Part shown: in pieces, positions 22,500-35,700 of the stretch
Layout: each line of letters starts with the position of its first letter
Numbering within the stretch: the first letter of the stretch is position 1
Assembly: GCA_900491605.1 (NCBI GenBank)
Contig: UESW01004078.1
Location: 890,286 to 954,285, forward strand
Length of the DNA: 64,000 nt
Direction: 5' to 3'
From: Calamus simplicifolius
Taxonomy: Eukaryota; Streptophyta; Magnoliopsida; Arecales; Arecaceae
Made by a program: the position numbers and the translations under genes
The notes under the pieces: model-generated
What the model saw: only the letters and a program-made list of their open reading frames with translations
Database searches by the model: none
Told to the model about the DNA's origin: nothing

Positions 22500-24473
22500 T
22501 GTTAGTGTATGACCTAGATCCAATTTGATTGAATGATGTATACATTCTATGAATACAAATCAAATAAAATAATTTTTTTATCTATCCAGATGTCTTTTAT
22601 TTGATATATTTATCTGTGAGATAAAGTCCAAAAGAATGTGAACCGTGCATATGGAATTTGTAATAGAGATTACAAATTATGAGATCCAAATTGCACGTTA
22701 TGGTTCGATTCTTTAAACTTCCCTAGTCGATGTGTAGATGGGACTGGACACCATCGAACACCGTGAGACTGGCACACATTGCATATCCTCACCCTTGGGG
22801 TGAGCAGCTGATTTCACAAGCTGAAGTATGAAGATACTTGGATAGGTGTGTGGATGCTCGTTATTGTAACAATGCATTGGATGACTCGTACAGAGATCCC
22901 ATATGGATATTCTATATAGTGTCGATGGTTGATCTCTAATGACGGTGGTGTGAATGATCCTTTGACTTGAGATCTTCATTGCATCTCATGTGTGGAATGT
23001 CATGCTTTGACGACATCCAAACGTCGCTCTAGCCACGGATGGCAAATATAGTATCGGTTGGGTATGACATGAAGCATATGAAGATGGTGTTTGATCAAGA
23101 CAGAATTCGTCTCCCTTGATAGAAAGGGTTATATCCCATGGCCACTTGATGGATTAAATGATTGTTAAATCCTTGCAAGGTTGAGTTGGAATTCGAAATG
23201 GTTTCGAAGTTCTAATTCATATGAATCAATTTTTTCTGAGATCAAGTAAACAAAGATCAATTACAAGGTTGACACATTCCATACCACTGATTGATTTGGG
23301 ATATGTGACGAAAGGATTTAATCATACGGTAATCGTTCATGGACAGGTGTTGTTGATGGTCACGTCAACAAAACCTTTAGCAGTTGGATGGTCATGATGC
23401 TTTGCTAGAGGCCTCTCATGATCTATAATCATGTTGTTGACTTGGACAAAGAGTTGTCCAATCATTCCTAGGGTCTGTGATTAGGACATGATTATTGCCA
23501 ACATGTTAAAGGGCCTAATGGGTCACACCTATTAAGGAGAATTTTGGATGAATTAAAATGAGAATTAAATTAGATTTAATTCAGATAAGATGATCAATTA
23601 AATAATTGAGTAAGATCCAATTTAAAGAAGATATGATTCATTATAGTAGAAGGAATATTAAAGAGAAATTATTTGTGTATATGATGAACAAATAATTGGA
23701 TACCCAAATATGACTTGATCCATATGATGGATGGCTCTGATTATTCGGGTATGGATGAAAAATCTCAGCCATATGAAGACGAAATCATGCCCATGGGATT
23801 AGGCATGATGAATCTCTACAGTTCGATGATGAACACGTACAGATTAGGGCATGTAGTTATGAGATAACTAACTCCTAATTTCAAAGGCTGAGATTGTGAC
23901 ACTTGGATTAACGTTACCATGAGAATGGGAGTTTCTTCTGTTTCCTCGGATTAATGTTACCATAACGTTACCACGAAAAGAGGTCTCTTCTTTTTTACGT
24001 TACCATGACGTTACCATGAAAAGAGGTCTTCTTTTCCCTTGGAACGTTTCTTTCTCTCCCTCTCATATGGTTCCTTCCTTCTAGGAAGTGAAAATGTGAG
24101 AAGAAAAAGATTAGATCTTTTAGATCTTCGGAGACATCTTCTGTTTTGAATATTTCTATAAGGGGATTCAAGAGGCGCTAGCACCCCTCTCTCTCTAAGT
24201 GTCATCTTTATACCTTGAAAATCTTCATCCACTCTTCTCTGCATTGATCATCGTTAGAGGCCGAACACGTGGACAGCTAGTGGTAGAGGATTGATCGACT
24301 TCATCCTTTTCTACATCGATAAAGGACTCAGGTATGAATAAATCTAATATTTTAGATTTTATTTATAATTAAATGAATCTGTTCCTAAGGATCTTGGGCA
24401 CCTAGGAATTTTGTATTATATCTTCTGCCATGTTTTCATGAATTTGATTTATATCTAGAATACGTAATTCCCA
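22500..24473 (+). mobile_element. copia 5' LTR, plus strand (1.97 kb)
   Basis: The LTR starts TGTTAGTGTATGACC and ends TTCCCA, then AG and a primer-binding site. It shares long blocks with the inverted LTR to its left (for example AGATAAAGTCCAAAAGAATG and AGAGATTACAAATT). It inserted into the pol end of the minus-strand copia. Confidence 0.88.
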
Positions 24474-24475
24474 AG

Positions 24476-24487
24476 TGGTATCAGAGC
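24476..24487 (+). promoter_or_regulatory. copia primer-binding site (initiator tRNA-Met)
   Basis: TGGTATCAGAGC, the standard plant primer site complementary to the 3' end of initiator tRNA-Met, lies 2 bp after the LTR end. Confidence 0.95.
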
Positions 24488-26120
24488 TACCTTAGGCTAC
24501 AGATTCATTGATCTGATAGGATACTTAAGTCAATATTATTGATAATATGAGTTTTTATTATGCTTAAAATCCTGAATAGTTTTCATATATTGATAATAAA
24601 TCTAAAATATAATAAAATATTTATTATTTGATGATAAACAATATTATTTAGATTTATGCATATTCATTATCATGTTAAAATAAAGTACTTTGATATGTGA
24701 TATCAGAGATAAAGATTTATTATGATAATAAATAATAATTAATTTAGATTTAATCATATATGTCATGTTAAAATAGTAATTATTATTTATACATGATAGA
24801 TACTATATGCTAAAATCCTAGAAATCATATTTAGGATTTAATTTTAACATGATTATTGATATGATTAAGATCTGATATTCTTATGATAATGAATGTTGAA
24901 AACTTAGTTTGGATATTTAAATCAAGATAAGATTGTGATTAAATGTAATCATATGGAATTTAAAATTTTATATTTTGAATCTAAAATCTTATCATGACAA
25001 GAATATGATTAGGGTTTGTTAGAAATATTAGAATTACATGGGATGTGAAACTGACATATCATAACATGTAATTAAATGATAAGAAAATTTAAAATTTGAA
25101 TTAAGAATTCTTATCATAATACCCTAACAAGATCACTATCTATAGTTATCATAAAATGCAATAGATGATAAAGATTTAGGAAACTTAGACTTAACCACAT
25201 CTTTGCTTGATCCTATGATTCCAATATTGGTCTGATCAATTAGGCTTACATACATTGGTGTCTAAGATAAGTGTGATCATGGTTTTTAATTGATCCGTTC
25301 GCTGCCTGAAAAAACCCATTCAATGGGATCGAAGGGTATGCTAAATAGGACCCATTGATTAGCTAATCTGGCCATTGTTATGAAAAGCTCTTAATTGATT
25401 AGATCAATAAGGTTAACCAAGATAGAAGCAATAGATCTGGTCACATGATTACGGTTTCTATATCAGATAGTGGTCAGGGATCCTAATTTGATTAGGAATC
25501 CCAAATCATAAGATTTGATTTTATTATATTTTTTAGGTTAATAAAGATTAATCTAAAATCTACATATAGGATATGTAACCTAGCATAGTACAAATGTTGT
25601 AGATGTAGATGGAACCTATATGCGCTAAATCCCTCCATGAATATTAAGTCATAAGCCTTCCATTGTTCACATGATACAAAATCATTAGGTCATGAGATTT
25701 GTCGTATCAAAGCTGAGGTCGAGTGTACTTAACTAGATTAGCTGGCATAATTGGCCAAAGTCTGGGTCAGTCTAATCTAGAGGCAAACTTTAGGGTGATC
25801 ACATATGGATGTGATTGACAAGGCAATGTTCCCTAAATGATCTAGGAGTCACATTAGATGTGATTGATGATAATCTACCAAATTTGGCTTATCGAGATTT
25901 GTTGTGCCTAAGCCAAGGTCAAGGTAATTCAAATGAGGATCCTAGCCCACTAAGGAAATTGAATGTCAATTTCTCGAGATTAATAGAGAGGGCTATTAAC
26001 CTTGATAAAATAGTGGAAGAAACTAACTTAATTAAAAATCTAGAATTACCATATTAAGTTGGTAATTAGTATTCATAGTAATTAACTCGTTCTAATTTTA
26101 TGTAGGTTATTAGAGAAACC
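24488..26120 (+). other. copia leader, no clear gene
   Basis: About 1.6 kb separates the primer site from gag, mostly AT-rich. An open frame at 25,815-26,057 has no recognised domain. The leader is unusually long for copia and may contain inserted or decayed sequence. Confidence 0.5.
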
Positions 26121-28526
26121 ATGAGTGTAAACATCAACCTTAAGAATATTTTAGAATCCAACAAATTAACTGGACTCAACTTTCCTGATTGGCTAAGGAA
26201 TATAAGGATCGTTCTTCAACCTGAAAAAATTCTTTTTGTCCTAGATGAGGTTGCACCGGAGGTCCCACCAGCGAATGCTCCGACTGAGGTTCATGTGGCA
26301 TACAACCGGTATAAAGATGCTGAAGACATGGCCATATGTTTGATGTTGGCCTCGTGTCATCTGATCTTTAGAAACAGCATGAGTATATGAATGCTCAGGA
26401 GATTTTGATGCACTTGCAAGAGTTGTTTGGTGCACAGTCTTGATATGAGAGGTTTCAAACTTCTAAAGAGCTGTTCAGTGCAAAATGACTGAGGATTCAT
26501 CAATGGGTACCCACGTACTGAAAATGATCAATATGATTGAGAAGTTGGCATGATTGGGTCTTGTGATGGATCATGAACTAAGTATTGACTTGGTTCTACA
26601 GTTATTACCTCCCAGCTATTCGCAGTTTGTTCTTAATTTCAACATGAACAAGCTAGAGACATCTCTACCTGAGCTCGCGAATATGCTGACGAATGCCGAG
26701 CCCAACATTAAGAAAGAAAATGGGCAGATTATAGTCGTGGAGTCCTCTGGCGCTCGTAAGAAGCAGCCAAAGAAGAATAAGGTCCAAAAGGCCAGGCGAC
26801 TAAACCAAATAAGGGCATTAAGAAAAACAAAGTAGCCAAGGAAAAATGTCACTTCTGTGGCAAGGAAGGGTACTGGAAGCAAAACTGCAACGCTTATCTG
26901 GCTAGCCTGAAAGAAAAGAAACATACATATGCTTCTACATCAAGTATATTTATGATTGAAATGTTTTCTTCTGTTACTTCTTATTCCACTTGGGTATTGG
27001 ATACCGGTTGTGGATCTCATATTTGTATTAATATGCAGATGATAAGAAGCAGTAGAAAGCTGGAAAAAGATGAAGTGATCCTGCGCATGGGAAATAGAGC
27101 AAAGGTTGCTGCTTTAGCTGTAGGATATTGTTCTTTGTCTTTGCCTATTGGGCTTGTAATGGAGCTTAATAATTGTTACCATGTTCCAAACATAATAAAG
27201 AATATTATTTCTGTTTCATGTCTTGTAAATGATGGATATACATTTGAAATTAGAAGTAAAGAAATTTCAATTTTTAAAAATGAAATGTTCTTTGGTTCTG
27301 CTGAAATGTTCAATGGGATTTATGTTTTGAATTTACAATGCTCTATTCTCAACGTAGAAACTAAGAAATTAAAATCAAATAATTCTAAGAACTCGTTCCT
27401 ATGGCACTGTCGTTTAGGCCATGTAAATGAAACACGTTTAACCAAGTTACATAAGGATGGCTACTTGGGCTCATTCGATTGGGAATCGTTTGAAGAATGT
27501 GAGTCGTACTTACGTGGCAAAATGACTAAGTCATCCTTTACTAAAAAGAGTGAGCGAGCAACTGAATGTTTAGGACTAGTACATCCGGATGTATGTGGTC
27601 CTATCAATATTCAGGCAATAGGAGGTTTTTCTTACTTCATCACATTTATAGATGACCATAGTCGGTATGGTTATGTATATATGATGAAGCACAAATATGA
27701 AGCCTTTGAAAAGTTTAAAGAATTCAGATCCGAGGTAGAAAAATAAAGTGGCAAAAAGTATTAAGATACTTCGATCAGATCAAGGTGGGGAATATTTAAG
27801 CTATGAGTTCTTAGAATATTTGAAGGAGAATGAGATTCTCTCTCAGTAGACTCCTCCTGATACGCCACAGCATAATTGTGTATCAGAAAGGAGAATGCGA
27901 TCAATGATGAGCCTTGCAAATCTTCTAAAAATGTTTTGGGGTTATGCCTACACACAGTCGAATATACTCTAAACCGAGTTCTGTCTAAGTCGATTAGTTC
28001 CACTCCCTATGAGATATGGTGTGGAAAGAAACCAACCCTTAGTCATCTAAGGATTTAGGGTTGCTACGCTTATGTAAAGCGTAATGAGTCGAACAAGCTA
28101 GGAGCTAGATCCGACAAGTGTAATTTTATGGGTTATCCTAAAGAAACAAAAGGATACTACTTCTACCACCCACTCGAGCAAAAGGTTTTTGTTTCAAAGC
28201 ATGCCATATTCCTAGAGAATGAGATTTTTCTAAGAAACGACAGTAGGAGAAACATTGAGATTAGTGAAACTCAAGAACCACAAATTAACACAGACCAATT
28301 AGATGACATAGAGCAAATGCCAAATGCAGTGCGAGTTGAGCAGGAGACTCAACTCACATTCAGGCAACATTTACGTGAGCCTCTATCAAAAATGATGGAG
28401 CAACAGGTAGCTCCAAGTACACATCAGCTACGTTTTGATCTGGCATACACGGCCTATACCCTCTATCGACATGCCGTGATCTCAGAATATGATACGTGCC
28501 TAAGAGAGATAGATGTAGTATGGTAG
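26121..28526 (+). pseudogene. copia gag-protease-integrase, truncated and broken
   Basis: Gag starts at ATG 26,121 (KLTGLNFPDWLRNIRIVL, UBN2 type) and runs with stops to 26,835. A CCHC knuckle (26,848-26,889) reads CHFCGKEGYWKQNC, with Tyr replacing the His ligand. Protease WVLDTGCGSHIC begins near 26,990. The GAG-pre-integrase motif WHCRLGH and integrase residues HPDVCGP and FIDDHSRYGYVYMM follow to 27,745; one Cys of the integrase zinc finger reads Tyr (CESYL). Stops and frame changes follow to 28,058. The linker expected between integrase and reverse transcriptase (GYPKETKGYYFYHPLEQKVF) is at 28,128-28,526. Reverse transcriptase, RNase H and the 3' LTR are absent, so the element is 3'-truncated. 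Confidence 0.88.
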
Positions 28527-28885
28527 TTTAAACCTCTAATTTTGTAAATAATTAGATAGTTTATACTCTAAGCAGATGTGTCGTGATCTTCTGATACGAT
28601 CAGTGCCTGACAAGAGATAAATTATTCTAATCCTAAATTTGTAAAAATTATTGCTATTGCAACATAAAGAAAAGAAAATAAAACATGTGTGCATGGTGGA
28701 TTTGGATTTCTGGATTGCTTCTCCTGCTATTTTAATTTTATTAATTAATTAGTTGTTATCTTTTAATAACCACTATTCTTAATATAATTCTCTACATATA
28801 AATTTTCTTTTTCTTTTTCATGAAATAATGGCCCTTGATCCCCAAGGATACGATCCCGATTCACCACTAGCTATAGTAGTGAGTA
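28527..28885. other. AT-rich segment between copia and gypsy remnants
   Basis: No coding similarity was recognised. It lies between the truncated copia and the gypsy fragment and its origin is unclear. Confidence 0.5.
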
Positions 28886-28889
28886 GGTT

Positions 28890-30990
28890 TTATTTTTGAC
28901 CGCCAACGACAACAATCATCCAATTTCCGCTCGCCTTTCGGACCATCATCACATTGGCCAGCCAATCAGATATTATGCCTTTCAAATGTGACCAGCAGCA
29001 AGCAGCTTACTGACCTCCTCGTCAATGGCCCTCTGTTGTTCGGGGGCGAAACTTCTCTTCTTTTGATGGACAGGCCGATACTTCGGGTCAATATTAAGTT
29101 TATGAATAATTACCTCCGAAGGTATGCCGGGTATGTCTGATGCTGACTAGGCGAAGATGTCTGAGTTCTTCCGCAAGAAGGCAAGGAGGTGATTCTTCCT
29201 CTCCAAGGAAAGGAGCTTGCCAATCTGCACAGTCCTCGCTGGATCGTCTCCCAGTGGATAGGTCAGCAAGTACTCAGCTGGCTCTCCTCTTCTTTTAGAT
29301 TCCCTGAGATTGAGCAGCACTGGGGCCGATGGGATCATCTCCTGAGGGCTGGGAGCCATATGATAGCACAATTGCACTGAATTTTGCTCCCCACGCATCT
29401 TGCCGACCCCTTTACTGATAGGGAATCTAACGAGAAGGCGTTTGGTGGATATCACCGCATCCAGGAGGTTTAGGCCAAACCGACCGAGTATGGCATTGTA
29501 GGCTAGGGGCACTTGAGCCACCAAAAACCTCATTAGGGCCGTGCTTTGACACGGCGGCGATCATGCCGTAACCGACAGGATAATTTCACCTTCCACCCTC
29601 ACAGAATCCCTTTTGAAACCAATTAGAGGCACCATCACCGATTGGAGAGAGCTGGGAGATAAATTTATCCGAACAAAGGCATCATAACTAAGGATGTCGA
29701 CGGAGCTTCTACTATCAACCAAAATTCTTTTTACAGGATGCTTAGCGATCGTCATGGAGACAACAACGCTATCATCGTTCAGATTATTTCCCCCTGCTAG
29801 TTCCCCTTTAGAAAATGAGATTACATTTTCTATTCCTTCCCCACTCCTCGGTCTTTTAGAGGATGAAGCTGCCACCCAGGAAAGCATGCCTATCATCCTC
29901 TCCGTCGGAGTATTATCGACGTTGGCCTAGACAGACAGAGGCCCCATTAGAGTTGAAATGGCCGAAGGTCCTCCCTTCTGGATGAACTTCCCAAGGTAGC
30001 CCCTCTGGATGAGCTCCTCGATGGCACGCTTTAAGTTGTGACAACCTTCAGTTCAGTATCATGGTCGTAATCTCTATGGAAACGGCAGTAACGACTCCTA
30101 TCGCGAGCGGCATCCTTCCTTAGTGGGGGAGGAAACCAAAAGTAAGGCTCGCACTCGCTCTCCATGAGGATGTGAGATCTAGGAGCGATGTGAGGTGTGA
30201 GGTTGTTCTCTCTGGAGGCAAAGTTCCGACATCGGTTATCTGGTTGGCGCGAGGGTTCAGGCTTCTTAGGGGGGGTCTGCTTGGCTCCATGCGGACCGAT
30301 CTTTTATTAGATCTCTCTTCAATCTCCCTTCAAGTGAAGTCAGCTTCGTCGGCGCGAATATATTTCTACGCACGACTTAGGAGCTCAATATAGGAGCTGG
30401 AAGGCCTTTTATCCAATGAATAAGTGAAACGGAAGGGGCGAAATCCCCGCTTCAAGGCCAAGTGGCCACAGCATCATCGAGGTGGTAAACCTCGAGGGCC
30501 ACCATCTTGAAATGGGCCATAAAATCCTTCAAAGGTTCTTCTTTCTTCTATCGAACGGAGAACAGGCTATCTGCCATCCAGGAAATCTTTCGATAGGCAT
30601 TAAAATGCGTCAAGAATGTTTTCTCCAACTGTTGAAAAGAGTCAATGTTACGTGGAAGTAGACGAAAATACCAACATCGTATCCTTACTCTCTCATCCTG
30701 CAGCGTCTGGACACGTTGGATCCACATGGACTAATAAGGAAAAGCGATGTAGCCTACGTAGAATTTACTGTATCAGAGACAGTGTACAAAGACTTTTGTA
30801 GCGAAGAAAGAGGGCAATGGAGGCTGGCCATTTAAAGCCCATGACGATGGAGGTAGAAAGTGATCGCAACGAGTGGCCATTTAAGGCGTGCATCGCTCCC
30901 TTCTGTTCACGAACCAAAGGGACACAGCGGAGGGTCATGTGGACCTCCCGAAATATACTACACATCCATAGCATTGTGCCAGGGGGAACC
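28890..30990 (-). pseudogene. Ty3/gypsy gag-protease-RT start fragment
   Basis: Minus-strand reading from the right gives a gag core (EEPLKDFMAHFKMVALEVY near 30,500), then a gag C-terminal part with CRFHRDYDHD and ELIQRGYLGKFI (about 30,090-30,000). A retropepsin follows with VKRILVDSRSSVDILSYDAF (29,896-29,561; the usual DGGSS or DSGSS reads DSRSS). The linker to reverse transcriptase contains AYNAILGRFGLNLLDAVIST and FAPEQQRAIDEEVSKLL (29,533 to about 29,010). Coding decays with stops near 28,990, at the point where reverse transcriptase would begin. No LTRs were found. The pattern fits Tat/Athila-like plant gypsy elements. Confidence 0.82.
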
Positions 30991-31073
30991 AAGTATCAAG
31001 CCATATAAAACAAGCCAACATGTAATTCTGGGTGCTTTGCTTGTTTCTTCCACCCTCATACAATCTTAGCTAT

Positions 31074-31814
31074 GAAAAATTCTATTTGCACCGCTCAAAT
31101 TACTCAGTACATCCCCTTTTTAAATTTTTTTTACTCTCTACACCCCCCCCCCCCCAAAGAAAATTTTTTTCCTAAACTATTCCTTCCCCCTTTGCACCCC
31201 CCAAATCTCTTCAAACCCCCTCTCCCTCCTTCCCGCACCACCCGAACGAACCCCTCCTTCCCCTCTTCCCTCTCTCCATTCTCCTTCTTCGACACTAGCA
31301 TCCAACGTCCCCGATGACTCCTTCCCCAGCACCAGCAAGCAATGGCCACCTCCTTTCCCAGCACCAGCAAGCAGCGGCGGTGAGTTCCCTATGAAACCCA
31401 CTGCCTCCACCTCCCTCTCTCGCCTCCGCCTCCCTCCCACGCCATCGTCTCCCTTCGTCGATCTCTGCCTCCCTCCCTCGCCTTTGCCCCCCTTCGGTAA
31501 GCTCGGCCCATCCTAACCGAACAAGGGCCCTCTGTTCGGCCCTGTGTGGCCAAACATAGGGCCCTGTTTGGCCTATCCCAACCGAACATGGGGTTTTTTT
31601 TTTCAAATGGATTAAGCGAATTTTTTTTTAGATCATTGGGAAGGGGAGGAGGAGAGGGGTGTGCGGTGGGAGGAGGGGCTGTTTTGTTGAGGGGGTGCAA
31701 AGAGTAAAAATAGAGGCATTTTGGTCTCATTTTATCAGGGTAAAATTGATTTTTTTTTTTTTTGTTAAGTGAGGGATGTACTGAGCAATTTGAGCGATGC
31801 AAATAGAAATTCCC
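31074..31814. mobile_element. 741-bp non-autonomous MULE with 9-bp target duplication
   Basis: The ends form inverted repeats of about 40 bp: left TTCTATTTGCACCGCTCAAA...CTCAGTACATCCC, right its reverse complement with a few changes. The 9-bp direct repeat CTTAGCTAT flanks it exactly (31,065-31,073 and 31,815-31,823), the Mutator hallmark. The interior holds TTCGGCCCTGTGTGGCC-type palindromes at 31,500-31,590, as in the 6.9-kb MULE. It has no credible gene; the C-rich open frames are by-products of base composition. Confidence 0.92.
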
Positions 31815-31823
31815 CTTAGCTAT

Positions 31824-32585
31824 ATAGGGTTGGCTTTATTTCAGATCAAATGTAGGATAGCTTTTCTCATTATTCTCCATGATGCCATCCTAATCATAAA
31901 TAAATTTACAGATAAATTCAAGATTTTAATTTGAAATGGCCTCCATCTTTCTTAAGTTGTTGCTAGATTGTACTTGGATTTTACATGCAAGAGGTATGGA
32001 TGTTAGTTTATCGTCTGTTCAAGTTATGAATACTACCTCCACTCTTCTCTATATAATATCTTAAAAGATAGTTTTATATTAAACAAAATAAAATAAAATA
32101 CTTATAACTCAAGTTCATCCGTTATTAATTAACTTCTACTTAAATTTTTAAGGCTACATATTTTTGGTCCACTAATAGGTTAATTGGGCCAACTATATAT
32201 ATGATCTTCAATGTTCAAGATATGAATACTAACTTCACTTTATATTGAATGAAAAAGAAAGAAAAATTTGAAATGCTTATGACTCAAATTATTTTTCACA
32301 CGTGATGGAAAAAAAAAAGTTTGAAATGCTTATAACTTAAGTTCATTTATTATCAATTAATTTTTACTTTAAGTTTTAAAAGCATGTGATTTTTACGGAT
32401 TAATAGGTTAATTAAACCAGCAATAGGCTTGAAGGCGTCACGCTCTGTCTCGCTATATATCTAATCAGACACCAAAGAAAAGCACTTGATCGATCAAATA
32501 CCACAATTAGAGCAAGATTGAAACCCAGGTTTCTTTTTGTGGTTGACTTTGTTGAGGGCTATTGAAGCATGTCACAGGGACATGA
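31824..32585. other. AT-rich intergenic DNA with imperfect direct repeats
   Basis: No gene was recognised. An AAAT(A/G)CTTAT(A/G)ACT word with following sequence recurs near 32,098, 32,269 and 32,317. The first and third copies extend together for about 90 bp (TTCAT...TTAATT, then ACTAATAGGTTAATT / ATTAATAGGTTAATT). Confidence 0.6.
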
Positions 32586-32700
32586 TTGAGGTTCTTTTTT
32601 TGTTATAAACGGGCGATCACACCAATCTAGTGTGAGTCAAGCCCGACATATCAGAGTACAAAATTTGAGATAAAACCAAAGGACAAGCATCACCCAATCT

Positions 32701-35700
32701 TCAGAACCAGAAACCGGAATGATGGGCAACCCGGGCAGCTATCCAATCAGCCGCTGAGTTAGCTTCCCAGTAGATATGTCTCACCTGGACTCTAGTAGCT
32801 TGATGGAGCAAAGATCTGATGTCACATAACACCGGGTTAGCAGGCTCAGGGTCGCCGATGTCCTGCCGTAGCCAACGCACCACAGTGAAGGAGTCCCCTT
32901 CAATAATAAGATGGCGGCTGCCCAGACTACGGATAGCATAAGATATGCCAGCCCACGCTGCATATAACTCAGCTAGTGGTACTGACAGGTCAAGAGAGCC
33001 AAAACCATCGGCCGCAATCATCAATCCATCCGGGTCATGGATCACGAAAGCCGATCCAACCAACCGACTTTGAACACTGCCATCAAAGTTGATCTTGACA
33101 GATCCTGTGGGGGGGTTCCCAAGAAATGAAGACCGTGCACCGATGCACTGCCGCAGCAGCAGGGGAATCCCAGATACTAGGTCTATCAGCATCAAGGCCA
33201 GACTGATGGAGCATATACTCAGCAGAGAGGGACAGGGCTGACCGGAGCGTCATGTGGGAAGGGGTACTATCATCGAAGAAAATTTTCTTGTTCCAAGACA
33301 GCCAAACCTGGTAAGCAATATAAGCGGCCAAAGAGCTCAATCGCCGCATGCCCCCCTGAGCGTCCTGCCGAATCATCTTCAGAAAAACAGAATGACAAGA
33401 GCCACTACTATCACTCCAGCACTAAAATCCTGCTACATGCCAGACCAATCTGACACTGTCGCACATAAAAATAGCATGGTCAGCAGTCTCCTCCGCCAAT
33501 CCGCATAAGGGGCAAATAAGCTGGATCATCATACCCCTGGATGAAAGCAAAGAGCAAGTCGGAAGACAGTCCCAAGCCAGCTTCCAAATGAACAGTCGCA
33601 CTCTATGGTGAATAGGAAGCTTCCAGATCCACAGGACATCCAACATATGCATAGCCTGTGGCCTATACTCCTGGATAAGATCTCGAATCGGAGCACGAGT
33701 CGTATAGGATCTCCTCCAGAGTCTGATATCCGAGGCACCATCCGGTATAAGGGGGATGGAAAGAATATGTCGGGATAGCTCTGCCCCAAATAAAGTGGCA
33801 ACCCGGGAGGCATGCCAGACAGTGCGATCCTGAGCAATTAGGTCACTGACTCTCATACCACTAGCAATGTCAGTGCTCACAAAGGTAGGCCATCGGGACA
33901 AAGGAAGATCAATCACCCACGTATCCCTAATCACATCAACAGAAGTACCATCCCCTATCATCCACGAGACATGGGGTAGAATGTCCTGAGCATGATGACA
34001 CACCTCTTTCCAGAAGAAAGAGCATGCATGAGTAGGCTGGGGAAGTGTATAAGTGGTCCAATCACCATACTTCGCACGCATAAACGAGCTCCGCAAATAG
34101 TCAGGTTCAAGCAAAAATCTCATCGCGTGCCTGGCAGCCAGCGCCTCCCTCCTCATAATGAGGGACTGAATCCCAAGCCCTCCCTCTGAAATCGGCATAC
34201 ATACAACATCCCAAGCCACCAGGTGGATCCCATGACCATCCTGCATCGAACCCCAGAGGAATTCTCTAAACCATCTCTCCATCTGCCTCAAGCAGGTCAC
34301 CGGAACGGCTGCGTTAGATAGAATGTAGAGGGGAAGAGAAGTGAGCACAGAATGAATAAGGATGAGTCTGGCCATCATAGATAACCCTGTGACCTACCAC
34401 CCATCCATCCGAGGACGGACCCGGCGTTCAAGGTCAAGGAAGTCAGAACAACGCGGCCGTCTCCCCGTAATAGAAATACCCAGATAGGAAATCCGATCCG
34501 CCTGAACAGAGATTCCCAACCTCCGCTAATGACCTATCTCAAGGGAGGACTAGTCTTCGGGCTGAAGCAAATCATAGATTTATCAAGATTAACTTTTTGC
34601 CCAGAAGCCCTGCAGTAAGACTGAATCACTAAAGCAAACACCGTAGCATTACTTAAAGTGGCTCTCCCCACCAAGATACAGTCATCAGCAAAGAGCAAGT
34701 GAGAAAGCGAGGGCCTTTGGGGACCCGCACTATAGGGAACAATAGCTGAGTCCTGTTGAGCCTGATGTAAAGCCCTGGAAAGAGCATTCGCTGAAAGAAT
34801 GAACAGGAAAGGTGACAGGAGGCAGCCCTGCCTGAGACCAACGGCAGAATGGAAGTAGTCCGTCAGTCTGCCATTAACAATGATAGAGAAGGACGGCCTC
34901 TGAATACAGGCTCTAATCCAGGCAATAAAAGGCTCAGCAATCCCAAACTCCTGAAGAGATCTGTATAGGAAGTCCCAGCCTACTCTATCATAGGCTCTTT
35001 CCATATCCATCTTGATTGCCATCAAGCAGTGATGAGTAGGAGCTATGTGGAGATCATGCATAACCTCTTGAGCTAAGAGGACATTATCAGAAATGTACCG
35101 TCCTTTGAGAAAAGCCCCCTGCTCAGGAGAGATGATGCGAGGGATGACCACTCTCAGACGAGAGACCAAGAGCCGAGCACAAATCTTATAAAGGGTGGTG
35201 CACAGACTGATAGGACGAAAATGCTGAGGCTTGGAGGCATCAGGCCGCTTCAGCACTAGGACGATATGAGTCCGATTCCAGTCAGAGGGAAGAGAATTGG
35301 CCTGAAAGATAAGTTGGATAGCCTGCAGAACATCTTGTCTCACGATGGTCCAATAATGACGAAAGAAGAAAGGAGAAAATCCATCAGGCCCCGGAGCCTT
35401 ATCAGGACCCAGGTTCCATAAAGCCTCCCGAATCTCCTCAGAAGAAACTGGCCTAGTGAGTTAGTCGTTCTCCTCTATAGTGACCTTGAAGGGGTTGGGC
35501 ACAGGACACACAGGGAACCCAACCCCCGAGGTCTCAAACCACCGAGAGCGAAAGAACTGAATAAGCTGGTCCTCAATAGCCTCAAAGTTGTCCTGGACAT
35601 TACCCTCCTCATCTACAAGCCGCCGAATCCGATTCGCCGCTCGGCGCTTTAAAGTGACCTGATGGAAGAATCTATTATTCTGATCGCCTTCCTTGATCCA

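Noticed and set aside
21896..22979. Two similar open frames on opposite strands (21,896-22,087 plus; 22,713-22,979 minus)
   Set aside because: They are the same LTR segment read in the two inverted copies; LTRs do not encode proteins and the similarity is explained by homology of the LTRs.
31072..31802. Long open frames on both strands in the small MULE
   Set aside because: C/T-rich composition removes stops; the element is non-autonomous with clear ends and no coding similarity.
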